Positions 29,279 through 38,228 of a stretch of 64,000 nucleotides of DNA are shown in pieces. The DNA comes from Caldimonas manganoxidans ATCC BAA-369 (lineage in GTDB: Bacteria > Pseudomonadota > Gammaproteobacteria > Burkholderiales > Burkholderiaceae_C): assembly GCF_000381125.1 (NCBI RefSeq), contig NZ_KB905947.1:1-64000 (forward strand), written 5' to 3'. The first letter of the stretch is position 1. Every line of letters begins with the position of its first letter. Both the position numbers and the translations under genes were made by a program. The notes below the pieces were generated by a model. The model was not told the DNA's origin. It saw only the letters and a program-made list of their open reading frames with translations, and ran no database searches.

Positions 29279-29743
29279 TCACAAGCACAGCAGGCTGCCT
29301 GGCACCAGGCGCCATCGGTCCTTGGTGAAGTGGCCGCGGACGAAGGCGTTGGCGACGAAGCCTTCGGCGATGTCCTCCTGCACCATGTTGAGCGAGCAGG
29401 CCCAGGCATCGATCACACGGCCATCGGGCGTTTGCACCGGATCCGACGTGCAAGTCCCTTTGAGCACCGCGCGGTGATGCTCGGGATGGTCCAGCGCATC
29501 GCCCAGCACCTGCGCCAGCCGGTCCCGCAGCGTGAGGCGGGCGTCGAGGGCCTCATCGGACATGCAGCCCGAACCGCGCAAGGGCGTGTCGCCCTGGCTC
29601 AGGAAGAGTTGCATCATTTGCGCCCCCTTGGGGGGTTGGCTGGGATCGATGACCACTCGTTCGCCTGTCCAGGGGTCGATGGGGGCGTGGGCGCAGCCCA
29701 CCAGCATCAAGGCTCCCCCGAGGCGCCACAGTTGCGTTCTCAA
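29279..29743 (-). CDS. Small lipoprotein, candidate immunity protein
   Basis: A 154-residue protein with a lipoprotein signal: WRLGGALMLVGCAHA, where LVGC is the lipobox with Cys16. The mature part has four further Cys (in GSGCMSDEALD, LKGTCTSD, AWACSLN and the end LLCL) and no domain I can name. Its start codon overlaps the stop of the gene at 29740-30243 (ATGA), so the pair is made together: a signal-less putative hydrolase and a periplasmic lipoprotein. I infer an immunity role from this arrangement only. Confidence 0.6.
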   Translation of the reverse strand: MRTQLWRLGGALMLVGCAHAPIDPWTGERVVIDPSQPPKGAQMMQLFLSQGDTPLRGSGCMSDEALDARLTLRDRLAQVLGDALDHPEHHRAVLKGTCTSDPVQTPDGRVIDAWACSLNMVQEDIAEGFVANAFVRGHFTKDRWRLVPGSLLCL

Positions 29744-30243
29744 ATGAACTCTCCGAAGTAGAACTCCACAGTCTGGCCAGACATTTGATAGGCCCGACCA
29801 AAGCGTTCATTGAAGACCGAGACGGCTTCACTCACCACCCGGCGCTGCGTATTGCTGTAGTGCCAGACGGTTCCTCCAAGATGAATGCCGATGTGCTTCC
29901 AGCGGGAGTCGCGCATCTGCAGCTGGTGGCCAAGCACGACGACATTGCTGGTGTGGGTCACGAAGATCAGGCAGCCCTGGAGATGCAAGGGTCGGTCGGA
30001 CCACAAACCTCGGTGGCGGCAGCGATTGAAGACTTCGTTGACGCGGAGGTTGGCGCCACGCTCTTCGCGCTGCTTGTCCGTCCAAGTGAAGGTCTTGCAC
30101 GTGTGTCCGAAATCGTAGCCCAGCATGTGGCTCACGAAGTGGGCGCAATGATTCTGTTGATCGTCATTGGCAATGGAAAAGAGGCATAGCTCGCTGATGT
30201 GCTTGCCAACGGCCTCGGCCAGTGGCACGGTGGTGTGCAGCAT
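29740..30243 (-). CDS. Putative NlpC/P60-like cysteine peptidase, candidate effector
   Basis: A 167-residue protein without signal peptide. NHCAHFVSHMLGYDF places a Cys (residue 33) at the start of a helix as in papain-like NlpC/P60 and CHAP amidases, and KHIGIHLGGTVWHYSN holds candidate catalytic His117 or His121. Such enzymes cut peptidoglycan peptides. Base composition is lower in GC than its neighbours. It precedes and overlaps a lipoprotein gene. GAGGAG precedes ATG 30243. Together this resembles a small antibacterial amidase with its immunity protein; no secretion gene is near. The function is inference from motifs and arrangement. Confidence 0.55.
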   Translation of the reverse strand: MLHTTVPLAEAVGKHISELCLFSIANDDQQNHCAHFVSHMLGYDFGHTCKTFTWTDKQREERGANLRVNEVFNRCRHRGLWSDRPLHLQGCLIFVTHTSNVVVLGHQLQMRDSRWKHIGIHLGGTVWHYSNTQRRVVSEAVSVFNERFGRAYQMSGQTVEFYFGEFI

Positions 30244-30271
30244 GGAAGCTCCTCTCTGAATCTTGTGGTAT

Positions 30272-30291
30272 GGGCTGCTGCGAAGCAGCCC
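30272..30291. other. Perfect hairpin upstream of the 29740-30243 gene
   Basis: GGGCTGCT / AGCAGCCC (8 bp) with loop GCGA lies 29 nt before the start codon of the minus-strand gene, in a 209-nt gap. It may be in the leader of that gene or part of a boundary; no T-run follows on either strand. Confidence 0.35.
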
Positions 30292-30452
30292 AAGGCATTG
30301 TGGCCTCGAGCCGGGCGAGCAACTGTGTCCGGTGGTAAGCGGCCGTGACGAGCCCCGGTGCCGGGGGAGGGCGTGACCGCAAGACAGCGCCGGACGCCGG
30401 CGCTATCGTTATGCTGCAAGCGCTTGCATGGCGCGCAGGCAGGGAGACGCAC

Positions 30453-31847
<1,395 letters not shown>

Positions 31848-31890
31848 GCCGCGCCGGGTGCGGGCGGTTTCTGTGGCACCATGCCGGGCC

Positions 31891-32826
31891 ATGATCGATG
31901 TCGTCGTGTTTTTCTTTCTGCTGGGCGTGTTTGCCCGTCTGGTGCGTTCGGACCTGCGCGTGCCCGAGGCCTTGTACGAAACCCTGTCCATTTACTTGTT
32001 GCTGGCCATCGGTCTCAAAGGCGGCATCGAGTTGTCCAAGCAGCCGGTGATGCATTTGCTGCCGCAAGTGGGGGCGGCGCTGGCGCTGGGGCTGGCCATT
32101 CCGTTTGCCCTGTATCCCGTGCTGCGGGTGCTGCGGCTGAGCATGGCCGATGCGGCCTCGGTGGCGGCGCACTACGGGTCGGTCAGTGTGGTGACGTTTG
32201 CCGTGGCCAGCGCGGCATTGACCCGCCAGGGCATTCCTTACGAAAGCCATGCCTCGCTGTGGGTGGCGGTGATGGAGGCGCCGGGCATCGTCTCGGGCAT
32301 TTTGTTGGCGCGCCTGTCGCGGCTGCGTGAGGTGCGTTGGGGCACGCTGGCCCATGAGGTGGCCTTTGGCAAGAGCGTGTTGTTGCTGGTGGGCGGTTTG
32401 CTCATCGGCGCCATCGCCGGCGAGGCGGGTACGGCGCCGATTCATGCGGTGTTCGTCGAGCCCTTCAAGGGCGTGCTCGCGCTGTTCCTGTTGGAGTTGG
32501 GCTTGGTGGCCGGTGGCCGGCTGGCCGAGGTGCGTCGCTATGGCGTGGCGGTCATTGGTGTGGGCCTGATCGCCCCGCCGCTGCTGTCCTTGGCCGGGGC
32601 GGCCGTGGGCCTGATGCTCGGTCTGTCCACGGGCGGGGTGGCCTTGTTGGCCACGTTGGCGGCCAGTGCGAGCTACATTGCCGCGCCCACGGCCATGCGC
32701 ATCGCCGTGCCCGAGGCCAATGCCGGTTTGTCGATCACCGCGGCGCTGGGCGTGACGTTCCCCTTCAATGTCTTGGTGGGCATTCCTTTGTACATTGCAT
32801 TGGCAAAAGCCCTCACCGGAGCTTGA
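31891..32826 (+). CDS. SbtA-type sodium-dependent bicarbonate permease homologue
   Basis: A 311-residue polytopic membrane protein with about ten spans in two inverted halves, of the SbtA/DUF897 family. Features: YETLSIYLLLAIGLKGGIEL, HYGSVSVVTFAVASAAL in the first half, and LATLAASASYIAAPTAMRIA in the second half; the paired GSVS/SASY-type segments form the substrate site in cyanobacterial SbtA. Followed after 2 nt by a PII-like gene, the same pairing as SbtA-SbtB. The natural substrate may be bicarbonate or another anion; only family membership is seen. Confidence 0.85.
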   Translation: MIDVVVFFFLLGVFARLVRSDLRVPEALYETLSIYLLLAIGLKGGIELSKQPVMHLLPQVGAALALGLAIPFALYPVLRVLRLSMADAASVAAHYGSVSVVTFAVASAALTRQGIPYESHASLWVAVMEAPGIVSGILLARLSRLREVRWGTLAHEVAFGKSVLLLVGGLLIGAIAGEAGTAPIHAVFVEPFKGVLALFLLELGLVAGGRLAEVRRYGVAVIGVGLIAPPLLSLAGAAVGLMLGLSTGGVALLATLAASASYIAAPTAMRIAVPEANAGLSITAALGVTFPFNVLVGIPLYIALAKALTGA

Positions 32827-32828
32827 GC

Positions 32829-33137
32829 ATGGCCCTGACCAAACACCCCCGTACCTTGTTGGTGATCATCGCCGAGGCGGCCTTGGAAAAGCAGCTCGTG
32901 GCCGACGTCAAGCGCCTGGGCGCGCATGGCTATACCGTCTATGACGTGCGCGGCGAAGGCAGCATGGGCGTGCGCGAAGGCGCCTGGGAAGCGGACCGCA
33001 CGATCGAGATGAAGGTGATTTGCGAGACGGCCGTGGCCGATCAGATCGCTGAGCACGTGCTGACGCGGTATGCACCGCATTTCGGGCTGACGATGTTCTT
33101 CGCCGACGTGCAGGTCTTGCGCCCCCACAAGTTCTGA
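32829..33137 (+). CDS. PII-like signalling protein (SbtB-like)
   Basis: A 102-residue ferredoxin-like PII-family protein: RTLLVIIAEAALEKQLVADV in the first strand-helix unit, a T-loop-like YDVRGEGSMGVREGAWE, then MKVICETAVADQIAEHVL and YAPHFGLTMFFADVQVL. The short T-loop and position behind the SbtA gene point to SbtB, which binds adenine nucleotides and gates its transporter. The redox C-terminal CGPxGC motif of some SbtB proteins is absent. Confidence 0.8.
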   Translation: MALTKHPRTLLVIIAEAALEKQLVADVKRLGAHGYTVYDVRGEGSMGVREGAWEADRTIEMKVICETAVADQIAEHVLTRYAPHFGLTMFFADVQVLRPHKF

Positions 33138-33159
33138 GCCCGGCGGCCGCACCAAACAA

Positions 33160-33185
33160 AACGGCGAAGCCGAAGCTTCGCCGTT
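33160..33185 (-). terminator. Intrinsic terminator for the RRM protein gene
   Basis: Perfect 11-bp stem AACGGCGAAGC / GCTTCGCCGTT; on the minus strand the loop is TTCG and the stem runs into TTTTGTTTGG. It therefore terminates the RNA-binding protein gene; it may also stop the opposite sbtA-sbtB transcript, though no T-run follows on that side. Confidence 0.8.
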
Positions 33186-33211
33186 GGGGGGAACAGACGG
33201 ATACCTGGGGC

Positions 33212-33589
33212 TCAGTACTGACCGCGACCGCCACCGCTGCCGTAGCCGCCCCGACCCCCGCCGCCACCGTAACCGCCGCGGCTGCCGCCTGCACCGCCGC
33301 CAAAGCCCCGGTGACCGCCCCCGAAGCCGCCGGGCCGCGGTTCGCGGGGCCGGGCTTCATTGACGACGATGGCGCGGCCGGACAGGGCCTGGCCGTTCAA
33401 GCCATTGATGGCCGATTGGGCCTCGGCATCCGACCCCATTTCCACGAAGCCGAAGCCCTTGGAGCGGCCGGTATCGCGGTCCATCATGACCTTGGCCGAG
33501 GTGACCGCGCCGAATTGGCTGAAGGCCTGGTTCAGGTCTTCGTCGCGGATGGAATAGGCGAGATTGCCCACGTACAGCTTGTTGCCCAT
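33212..33589 (-). CDS. RRM-domain RNA-binding protein with glycine-rich tail
   Basis: A 125-residue protein. The RRM has RNP2 LYVGNLAYSI and RNP1 KGFGFVEM, followed by a Gly/Arg-rich tail of about 45 residues (GGYGGGGGRGGYG). This is the cyanobacterial/betaproteobacterial Rbp type, which is often cold-induced and binds single-stranded RNA. The ATG is preceded by GGAGCTC (AAAGGAGCTCTCTCG before the start), a good site. It stands alone with its own terminator. Confidence 0.93.
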   Translation of the reverse strand: MGNKLYVGNLAYSIRDEDLNQAFSQFGAVTSAKVMMDRDTGRSKGFGFVEMGSDAEAQSAINGLNGQALSGRAIVVNEARPREPRPGGFGGGHRGFGGGAGGSRGGYGGGGGRGGYGSGGGRGQY

Positions 33590-33818
33590 CGAGAGAGCTC
33601 CTTTCTATCGCTCATCGTTCAGTTGGAGCTTCTACCCGTCGAGAACCACTCAAGCCTAGGCGCCGCATCCACACAGAGACCCATCCATTATGGGCGAGTC
33701 GCCTGACAATGGGAAATCCAGGTGTGAAAAACTGTTGTTTTCCCGGGGAGGGTTTTTCCGGGTCGCCCTGCTTTGGTGCGCCGCTCCCCGGGGCTTGGAT
33801 TGGAGGCAAGATCGGCGC

Positions 33819-34652
33819 ATGCCCGCACCGCCCCTCGACCCCCCTCGCATCGCCAGCTTGGTGCCCTCGATCACCGAGCTGCTCTTTGCCTTGGGTCTTG
33901 CGCCGTGGATCGTGGCGCGCACGGGTTTTTGCATTCATCCGCGCCACGCCGTGGCGGCCGTGCCCAAGGTGGGCGGCACCAAGGACGTGAAGCTCGATGC
34001 TCTGCGCAAGCTGGCGCCCACGCATGTGATCGTCAATGTCGACGAAAACGAGTGGCCCACGGTGCAGGCCTTGCGGGAGTTCGTGCCCGAGGTCATCGTG
34101 ACCCACCCGTGCGCGCCGCAGGACAACCTCGCGTTGTACGAGCAGGTGGTGCAGGCCTTTGGTCGGTTGCCGGGGGTGCGCGCGCGGGCCGAAGCCTTGT
34201 CCGAGCGGCTGCGCCAGGGTTTGGGCGCGCTGCAGCGCGCCGGGCCGTGGCCGCCGCGCCGGGTGTTGTACGTCATCTGGCGCGAGCCCTGGATGACCGT
34301 GGCGCGCGACACCTATATTTCCCGGCTGTTGGCCACGGTGAATTGGCAGACCTGGCCCGACGTGCATGGCGGCCCCAGCGGGGCGGCTCGCTATCCGGTG
34401 TTCGACTGGGCGCAGGTGCGGCACGCAGGGCTGGATGCGGTGTTGCTGGCCAGCGAGCCCTACCGCTTCGGCGCGCGGCATGTGGAGGAAGTCCGGCGGC
34501 ATCTGCCCGACGTGCCGGTGCAGTTAGTCGATGGTGAGTTGCTCAGTTGGTATGGCAGCCGCGCGATCGACGGCTTGAGCTATGTGCTGGCATTGGCGCG
34601 GCCGACGGCGCCTGGGGGCGGGCCATGCAAGGCGTGCAACTCCAGGCCTTGA
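33819..34652 (+). CDS. Periplasmic-binding-protein-like (BtuF-type) protein without signal peptide
   Basis: A 277-residue protein of the helical-backbone metal/cobalamin receptor fold: RIASLVPSITELLFALGLA at the start, KVGGTKDVKLDALRKLAPTHV and a long connecting helix before VIWREPWMTVARDTYISRLL. No signal peptide is visible from ATG 33819, so it may be cytoplasmic, as in the family members fused to or encoded with other functions, or the start may lie elsewhere. It overlaps the following diguanylate cyclase gene by 28 nt. An adenosyltransferase for cobalamin is encoded at 40.6-41.2 kb, but there are no cobalamin transport genes beside it. Confidence 0.72.
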   Translation: MPAPPLDPPRIASLVPSITELLFALGLAPWIVARTGFCIHPRHAVAAVPKVGGTKDVKLDALRKLAPTHVIVNVDENEWPTVQALREFVPEVIVTHPCAPQDNLALYEQVVQAFGRLPGVRARAEALSERLRQGLGALQRAGPWPPRRVLYVIWREPWMTVARDTYISRLLATVNWQTWPDVHGGPSGAARYPVFDWAQVRHAGLDAVLLASEPYRFGARHVEEVRRHLPDVPVQLVDGELLSWYGSRAIDGLSYVLALARPTAPGGGPCKACNSRP

Positions 34653-35782
34653 GCATCCTGTTCACCTTGTGGGCGAATGTGACGCTCACGGGGCTGGCCT
34701 TGTTTGCCGTGGTGGGCCGCAGTGCCCATGCGGGCTTGCGCTGCTGGATTCGTGCGCTGTTGTTGCAATCGCTGGGTTGGGCGGCCTTGATCGTGGCGCC
34801 GCTGGCCGGCGTCGGCCGGCCTTGGGTCTCCAGTGCCGGGGTGTGGGCCTTGAGTCTGTCATTCGCACTGGGGTGGCGGGCCCTGGGCCTGTATCTGGAG
34901 CGCCCCGTGGGCTGGCGTTGGATCGTGCTGTGGCCCCTGGGCCTGGCGATGCTCAATGGGCTGATCTATGAGCATGTGCAGTGGCGGGTGAGCCTGGTCA
35001 ATGTGCTGCTGGCCGTGCAGCTGGCGGCGGTGGTGCATCTGGCGCTGCGGCCGGCACCGCAAGGGCGCGCTTGGCGTTGGTTGCTGGCAGGGGCGGCTTC
35101 GGCGTCTGCGGCGATGTTGCTGGCGCGCGCGGCCCTGATGGCCGGCTGGCCCGAGGACTATCCCTCGTTTGGCGCCAATCATCCGCTGAGCATTGCCGGA
35201 CTGATCATCGACAATGCCACGGTGAGCCTGGCCACCCTGGCGTTTCTGCTGGCGCATCGCGACGAAGCCGAGCGGCGTTTGCGTCAATTGGCCACCTATG
35301 ACGACCTCAGCGGTGTGCTCAACCGCCGCGCGGTGCTGGAGCAGGCCCAGCGGCTGGTGCGGCTGGCGCGCCGCCATGAGGTGCCGGTCACGGTGATGAT
35401 GATCGACATCGACCACTTCAAACGCATCAATGACGAACGCGGGCACCCCGCCGGCGACCAGGTGATCGCCGGCTTTGCCGCCGTGCTGCAAGAAAGTTTG
35501 CGCGAAGGCGATGTGGTCGGCCGCTACGGGGGCGAAGAGTTCATGGCCGTGCTGTACGATGCCGACGCCGCCGCCGCCCAACGGGTCGATGCGCGCTTGC
35601 GTCAGCGGCTGCGGCGGCGGCCCTGGCCGACACCGGACGGCAGCGTGGACTTCAGTGCCGGGGCCTTCACGATGAACCGGGCCGACGGTGATCTCGACGC
35701 CGCCATTGCGCGGGCCGACGCGGCCTTGTACCAGGCCAAGGCAACCGGCCGGGGCCGCTTGGTGTGGGTGGCTGGGGCCTGA
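34625..35782 (+). CDS. Membrane-bound diguanylate cyclase (GGDEF)
   Basis: Makes cyclic di-GMP; 385 residues. About six or seven membrane spans to residue ~215 (for example LQALSILFTLWANVTLTGLA and LSIAGLIIDNATVSLATLAF), then a GGDEF domain with DDLSGVLNRRAVLEQ and YGGEEFMAVLYDAD. GGEEF is catalytically competent, and REGD five residues before it is an intact inhibitory I-site. No known N-terminal sensor domain is recognised. It starts inside the end of the BtuF-like gene, suggesting coupled expression. Confidence 0.9.
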   Translation: MQGVQLQALSILFTLWANVTLTGLALFAVVGRSAHAGLRCWIRALLLQSLGWAALIVAPLAGVGRPWVSSAGVWALSLSFALGWRALGLYLERPVGWRWIVLWPLGLAMLNGLIYEHVQWRVSLVNVLLAVQLAAVVHLALRPAPQGRAWRWLLAGAASASAAMLLARAALMAGWPEDYPSFGANHPLSIAGLIIDNATVSLATLAFLLAHRDEAERRLRQLATYDDLSGVLNRRAVLEQAQRLVRLARRHEVPVTVMMIDIDHFKRINDERGHPAGDQVIAGFAAVLQESLREGDVVGRYGGEEFMAVLYDADAAAAQRVDARLRQRLRRRPWPTPDGSVDFSAGAFTMNRADGDLDAAIARADAALYQAKATGRGRLVWVAGA

Positions 35783-35843
35783 GCGCCGGCTGCGCAAGCC
35801 CATGCCGGCGCCATGTGGACCCTGCCCTGCCTACAATGTCGGC

Positions 35844-37304
35844 ATGATCTCGCGCGAACCCACCCTCGAACGCTTGGCCGTGGCCCGCTCGCTGTTGCTG
35901 GAGCCTTTCGGCCTGGACGAAACCGTGCTGGCGCGGGCCTTGCGCACCATCGGCGAGCATCGCATCGATGACGCCGATCTGTATTTCCAGTACACCCGCA
36001 GCGAGGGGTGGAGCCTGGAGGAGGGCATCGTCAAATCCGGCAGCTTCAGCATCGACCAAGGCGTGGGCGTGCGGGCAGTGTCGGGCGAAAAGACGGCGTT
36101 TGCCTATTCCGACGACATTTCCGAGGCGGCGCTGCTCGATGCGGCGCGCACGGTGCGCACCATTGCGGCGGCCGGTCAGAGCCGGCGGGTCAAGGTGGGC
36201 CCGCCGCAAGTGGCCAGCAGCCGCATGCTGTATGCGCCGACCGATCCGATCGCCACCTTGGACAGTGCGCGCAAGGTCGAATTGCTCGAGAAGGTCGAGC
36301 GCCTGGCGCGCGCGCGCGATCCGCGCATCGTGCAGGTGATGGCCGGCCTGGCTGCCGAATACGACGTGGTGCTGGTGGCGCGCGCCGATGGCACGGTGGC
36401 CGCCGATGTGCGCCCGCTCGTGCGCCTGAGCGTGACCGTGATCGCCGAACAGAACGGCCGGCGCGAAATCGGCACCGGCGGCGGTGGTGGGCGGTTCGGA
36501 CTGGGGTATTTCCACGACGGCGTGATCGCCGGCTATGTGGACGATGCGGTCAAGGCGGCATTGACCAATCTGGAGTCGCGCCCGGCGCCGGCCGGCGAGA
36601 TGACCGTGGTGCTGGGCCCGGGCTGGCCCGGGGTGCTGCTGCACGAGGCCGTCGGTCATGGCCTGGAGGGGGATTTCAACCGCAAAGGCTCGAGCGCGTT
36701 TTCGGGGCGCATCGGCCAGCGCGTGGCCGCCAAAGGCGTGACCGTGCTCGACGACGGCACCTTGCCGGATCGGCGCGGCTCGCTCAACATCGATGACGAA
36801 GGCCACGTCACCCAGTGCAATGTGCTGATCGAAGACGGCATCCTGCGCGGCTACATCCAAGACAGCCTGAACGCGCGGCTGATGAAGGTCAAGCCCACGG
36901 GCAACGGCCGGCGTGAAAGCTATGCCCATGTGCCCATGCCGCGCATGACCAACACCTACATGCTCGGCGGGGACAAATCGCCCGAGGAAATCGTCGCCTC
37001 CATCAAGAAAGGGCTGTATGCCGTGAACTTCGGTGGCGGCCAGGTGGACATCACCAGCGGCAAATTCGTGTTTTCCGCCAGCGAGGCCTACTGGGTCGAA
37101 AACGGTCGCATCCAGTACCCGGTCAAGGGCGCCACGCTGATCGGCAACGGCCCCGACGCGCTCACCCGGGTGAGTCTGATCGGCAATGACATGCGTCTGG
37201 ATTCCGGCGTGGGCACCTGCGGCAAAGAGGGCCAGAGCGTGCCGGTGGGCGTGGGTCAGCCGACCTTGCGCATCGATGGTCTGACCGTCGGCGGGACGGC
37301 CTGA
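35844..37304 (+). CDS. tldD: Metalloprotease TldD
   Basis: Subunit of the TldD/TldE (PmbA) protease that trims peptides and helps remove antitoxins such as CcdA or mature microcins; 486 residues. The zinc motif HEAVGHGLEGD (HExxxH), GSSAFSGRIGQRVA, and the C-terminal GVGTCGKEGQSVPVGVGQP are typical of TldD. ATG 35844 is the family start. The partner gene pmbA is not in the window. Confidence 0.95.
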   Translation: MISREPTLERLAVARSLLLEPFGLDETVLARALRTIGEHRIDDADLYFQYTRSEGWSLEEGIVKSGSFSIDQGVGVRAVSGEKTAFAYSDDISEAALLDAARTVRTIAAAGQSRRVKVGPPQVASSRMLYAPTDPIATLDSARKVELLEKVERLARARDPRIVQVMAGLAAEYDVVLVARADGTVAADVRPLVRLSVTVIAEQNGRREIGTGGGGGRFGLGYFHDGVIAGYVDDAVKAALTNLESRPAPAGEMTVVLGPGWPGVLLHEAVGHGLEGDFNRKGSSAFSGRIGQRVAAKGVTVLDDGTLPDRRGSLNIDDEGHVTQCNVLIEDGILRGYIQDSLNARLMKVKPTGNGRRESYAHVPMPRMTNTYMLGGDKSPEEIVASIKKGLYAVNFGGGQVDITSGKFVFSASEAYWVENGRIQYPVKGATLIGNGPDALTRVSLIGNDMRLDSGVGTCGKEGQSVPVGVGQPTLRIDGLTVGGTA

Positions 37305-37460
37305 CCGGCTGTGACCCGACCGGCCTGCGGTCGCGGGTGTGAAGATTTGCCGAGAGCTTTTGCACGCTGAGGCCGATGGCGTGCCCGGCAGGCTTGATGG
37401 AGCGCGGCGCAGGCACTACGCTCAAGGGTCCCGGTCCCTCCTGCATGGGGCCGGGTTGCC

Positions 37461-37955
37461 ATGTCCGACCCCGACGCCCCTGCGCCCGAGCCCCCACGCT
37501 CGCAGCCCGACCCCGAGCTGATCGAGCGGGTCGAGCGCGTCAACACCGACCTGATGAAGTTCGTGCGGCAGGTGCGCACGGCCAGTCCGCCGGTGCGCAC
37601 ACGGCTGCAGCTGGACTTGCGCGAGCGCCTGGAGCGCCAGCGACGCGACCTGTTGGGGCGTCACAGCGTCTTGCCCGTGGAGCTGCGTCACTATGCCGTG
37701 ACCTTCACCGAGGTGCAATGGATGCTCGATGTGTGGATCGACGCCTGCGCCCGGGAGGTGGACGAGCCCTTGCTGCGCCGCGAGTTCATGGACGTGGCCT
37801 CGCGCCTGCTGGGCGAACTGGAGGTGCTGCGTGCCCCGGATCCCGCGCTGGACCCGCCGGCGCGTCGGCCGCTGTGGTGGTCGGCCCTCACGCGGGGTCT
37901 GCACACCGAGGGCGACGAGCCGCCGCGCTCGGGCGAGCCCGACATCCTGCTTTGA
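37461..37955 (+). CDS. Hypothetical protein
   Basis: A 164-residue protein I do not recognise. An acidic Pro-rich N-terminus (SDPDAPAPEPPRSQPDPE) is followed by a mainly helical, charged body (TRLQLDLRERLERQRRDLLG; RREFMDVASRLLGELEVL) and a Pro-rich tail. No signal, no membrane span. ATG 37461 lies 156 nt after tldD. It ends 25 nt before the promoter of the aromatic leader. High coding-frame GC bias supports a real gene. Confidence 0.6.
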   Translation: MSDPDAPAPEPPRSQPDPELIERVERVNTDLMKFVRQVRTASPPVRTRLQLDLRERLERQRRDLLGRHSVLPVELRHYAVTFTEVQWMLDVWIDACAREVDEPLLRREFMDVASRLLGELEVLRAPDPALDPPARRPLWWSALTRGLHTEGDEPPRSGEPDILL

Positions 37956-37980
37956 CGTGGCGCCGTTGCCACATCCGATC

Positions 37981-38011
37981 TTGACGCAGCGCCGCAAAAC
38001 CGTGCTACATT
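37981..38011 (+). promoter_or_regulatory. Promoter of the aromatic leader / DAHP synthase gene
   Basis: TTGACG (37981-37986) and TACATT (38006-38011), 19 nt apart; the -35 fits five of six consensus positions and the -10 four of six. The start of transcription would fall at about 38018-38020, at or within 1-2 nt of the leader peptide ATG. Confidence 0.6.
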
Positions 38012-38019
38012 AGGCGCCT

Positions 38020-38097
38020 ATGGCTCGCGCAACGACCTTCTTTTTTGCCTACTTTTGGTTCTCGCACCGCACCGGCGGAGGAGAGGTCAGCGCGTAA
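38020..38097 (+). CDS. Aromatic amino acid leader peptide (attenuator)
   Basis: A 25-residue open frame, MARATTFFFAYFWFSHRTGG then EVSA after one more Gly, with seven aromatic codons among eight consecutive positions (FFFAYFWF: five Phe, one Tyr, one Trp). Such a run upstream of a DAHP synthase gene is the mark of ribosome-mediated attenuation. Stalling at these codons (nt 38038-38061) leaves 38072-38078 (CCGGCGG) free to pair with 38129-38135 and so blocks the terminator. There is no room for a ribosome binding site if transcription starts near 38019, suggesting a leaderless start. Confidence 0.85.
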   Translation: MARATTFFFAYFWFSHRTGGGEVSA

Positions 38098-38126
38098 CCG
38101 TACAAACCCGCAACCGAATCCCAGAA

Positions 38127-38157
38127 AACCGCCGGAAGACCTCCGGCGGTTTTTTTT
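38127..38157 (+). terminator. Attenuator terminator before DAHP synthase gene
   Basis: Perfect 10-bp stem AACCGCCGGA / TCCGGCGGTT (loop AGACC) runs directly into a tract of eight T (38150-38157). It lies 30 nt after the leader peptide stop and 72 nt before the DAHP synthase start. The left arm can pair alternatively with CCGGCGG at 38072-38078, inside the leader peptide gene. Confidence 0.92.
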
Positions 38158-38228
38158 CGTCCCTCTGGGAGGCGGTGGCTGCAGACAGTCCGTCACCCCC
38201 TGATGATCGAGCAAGGAGAACGCACCCC

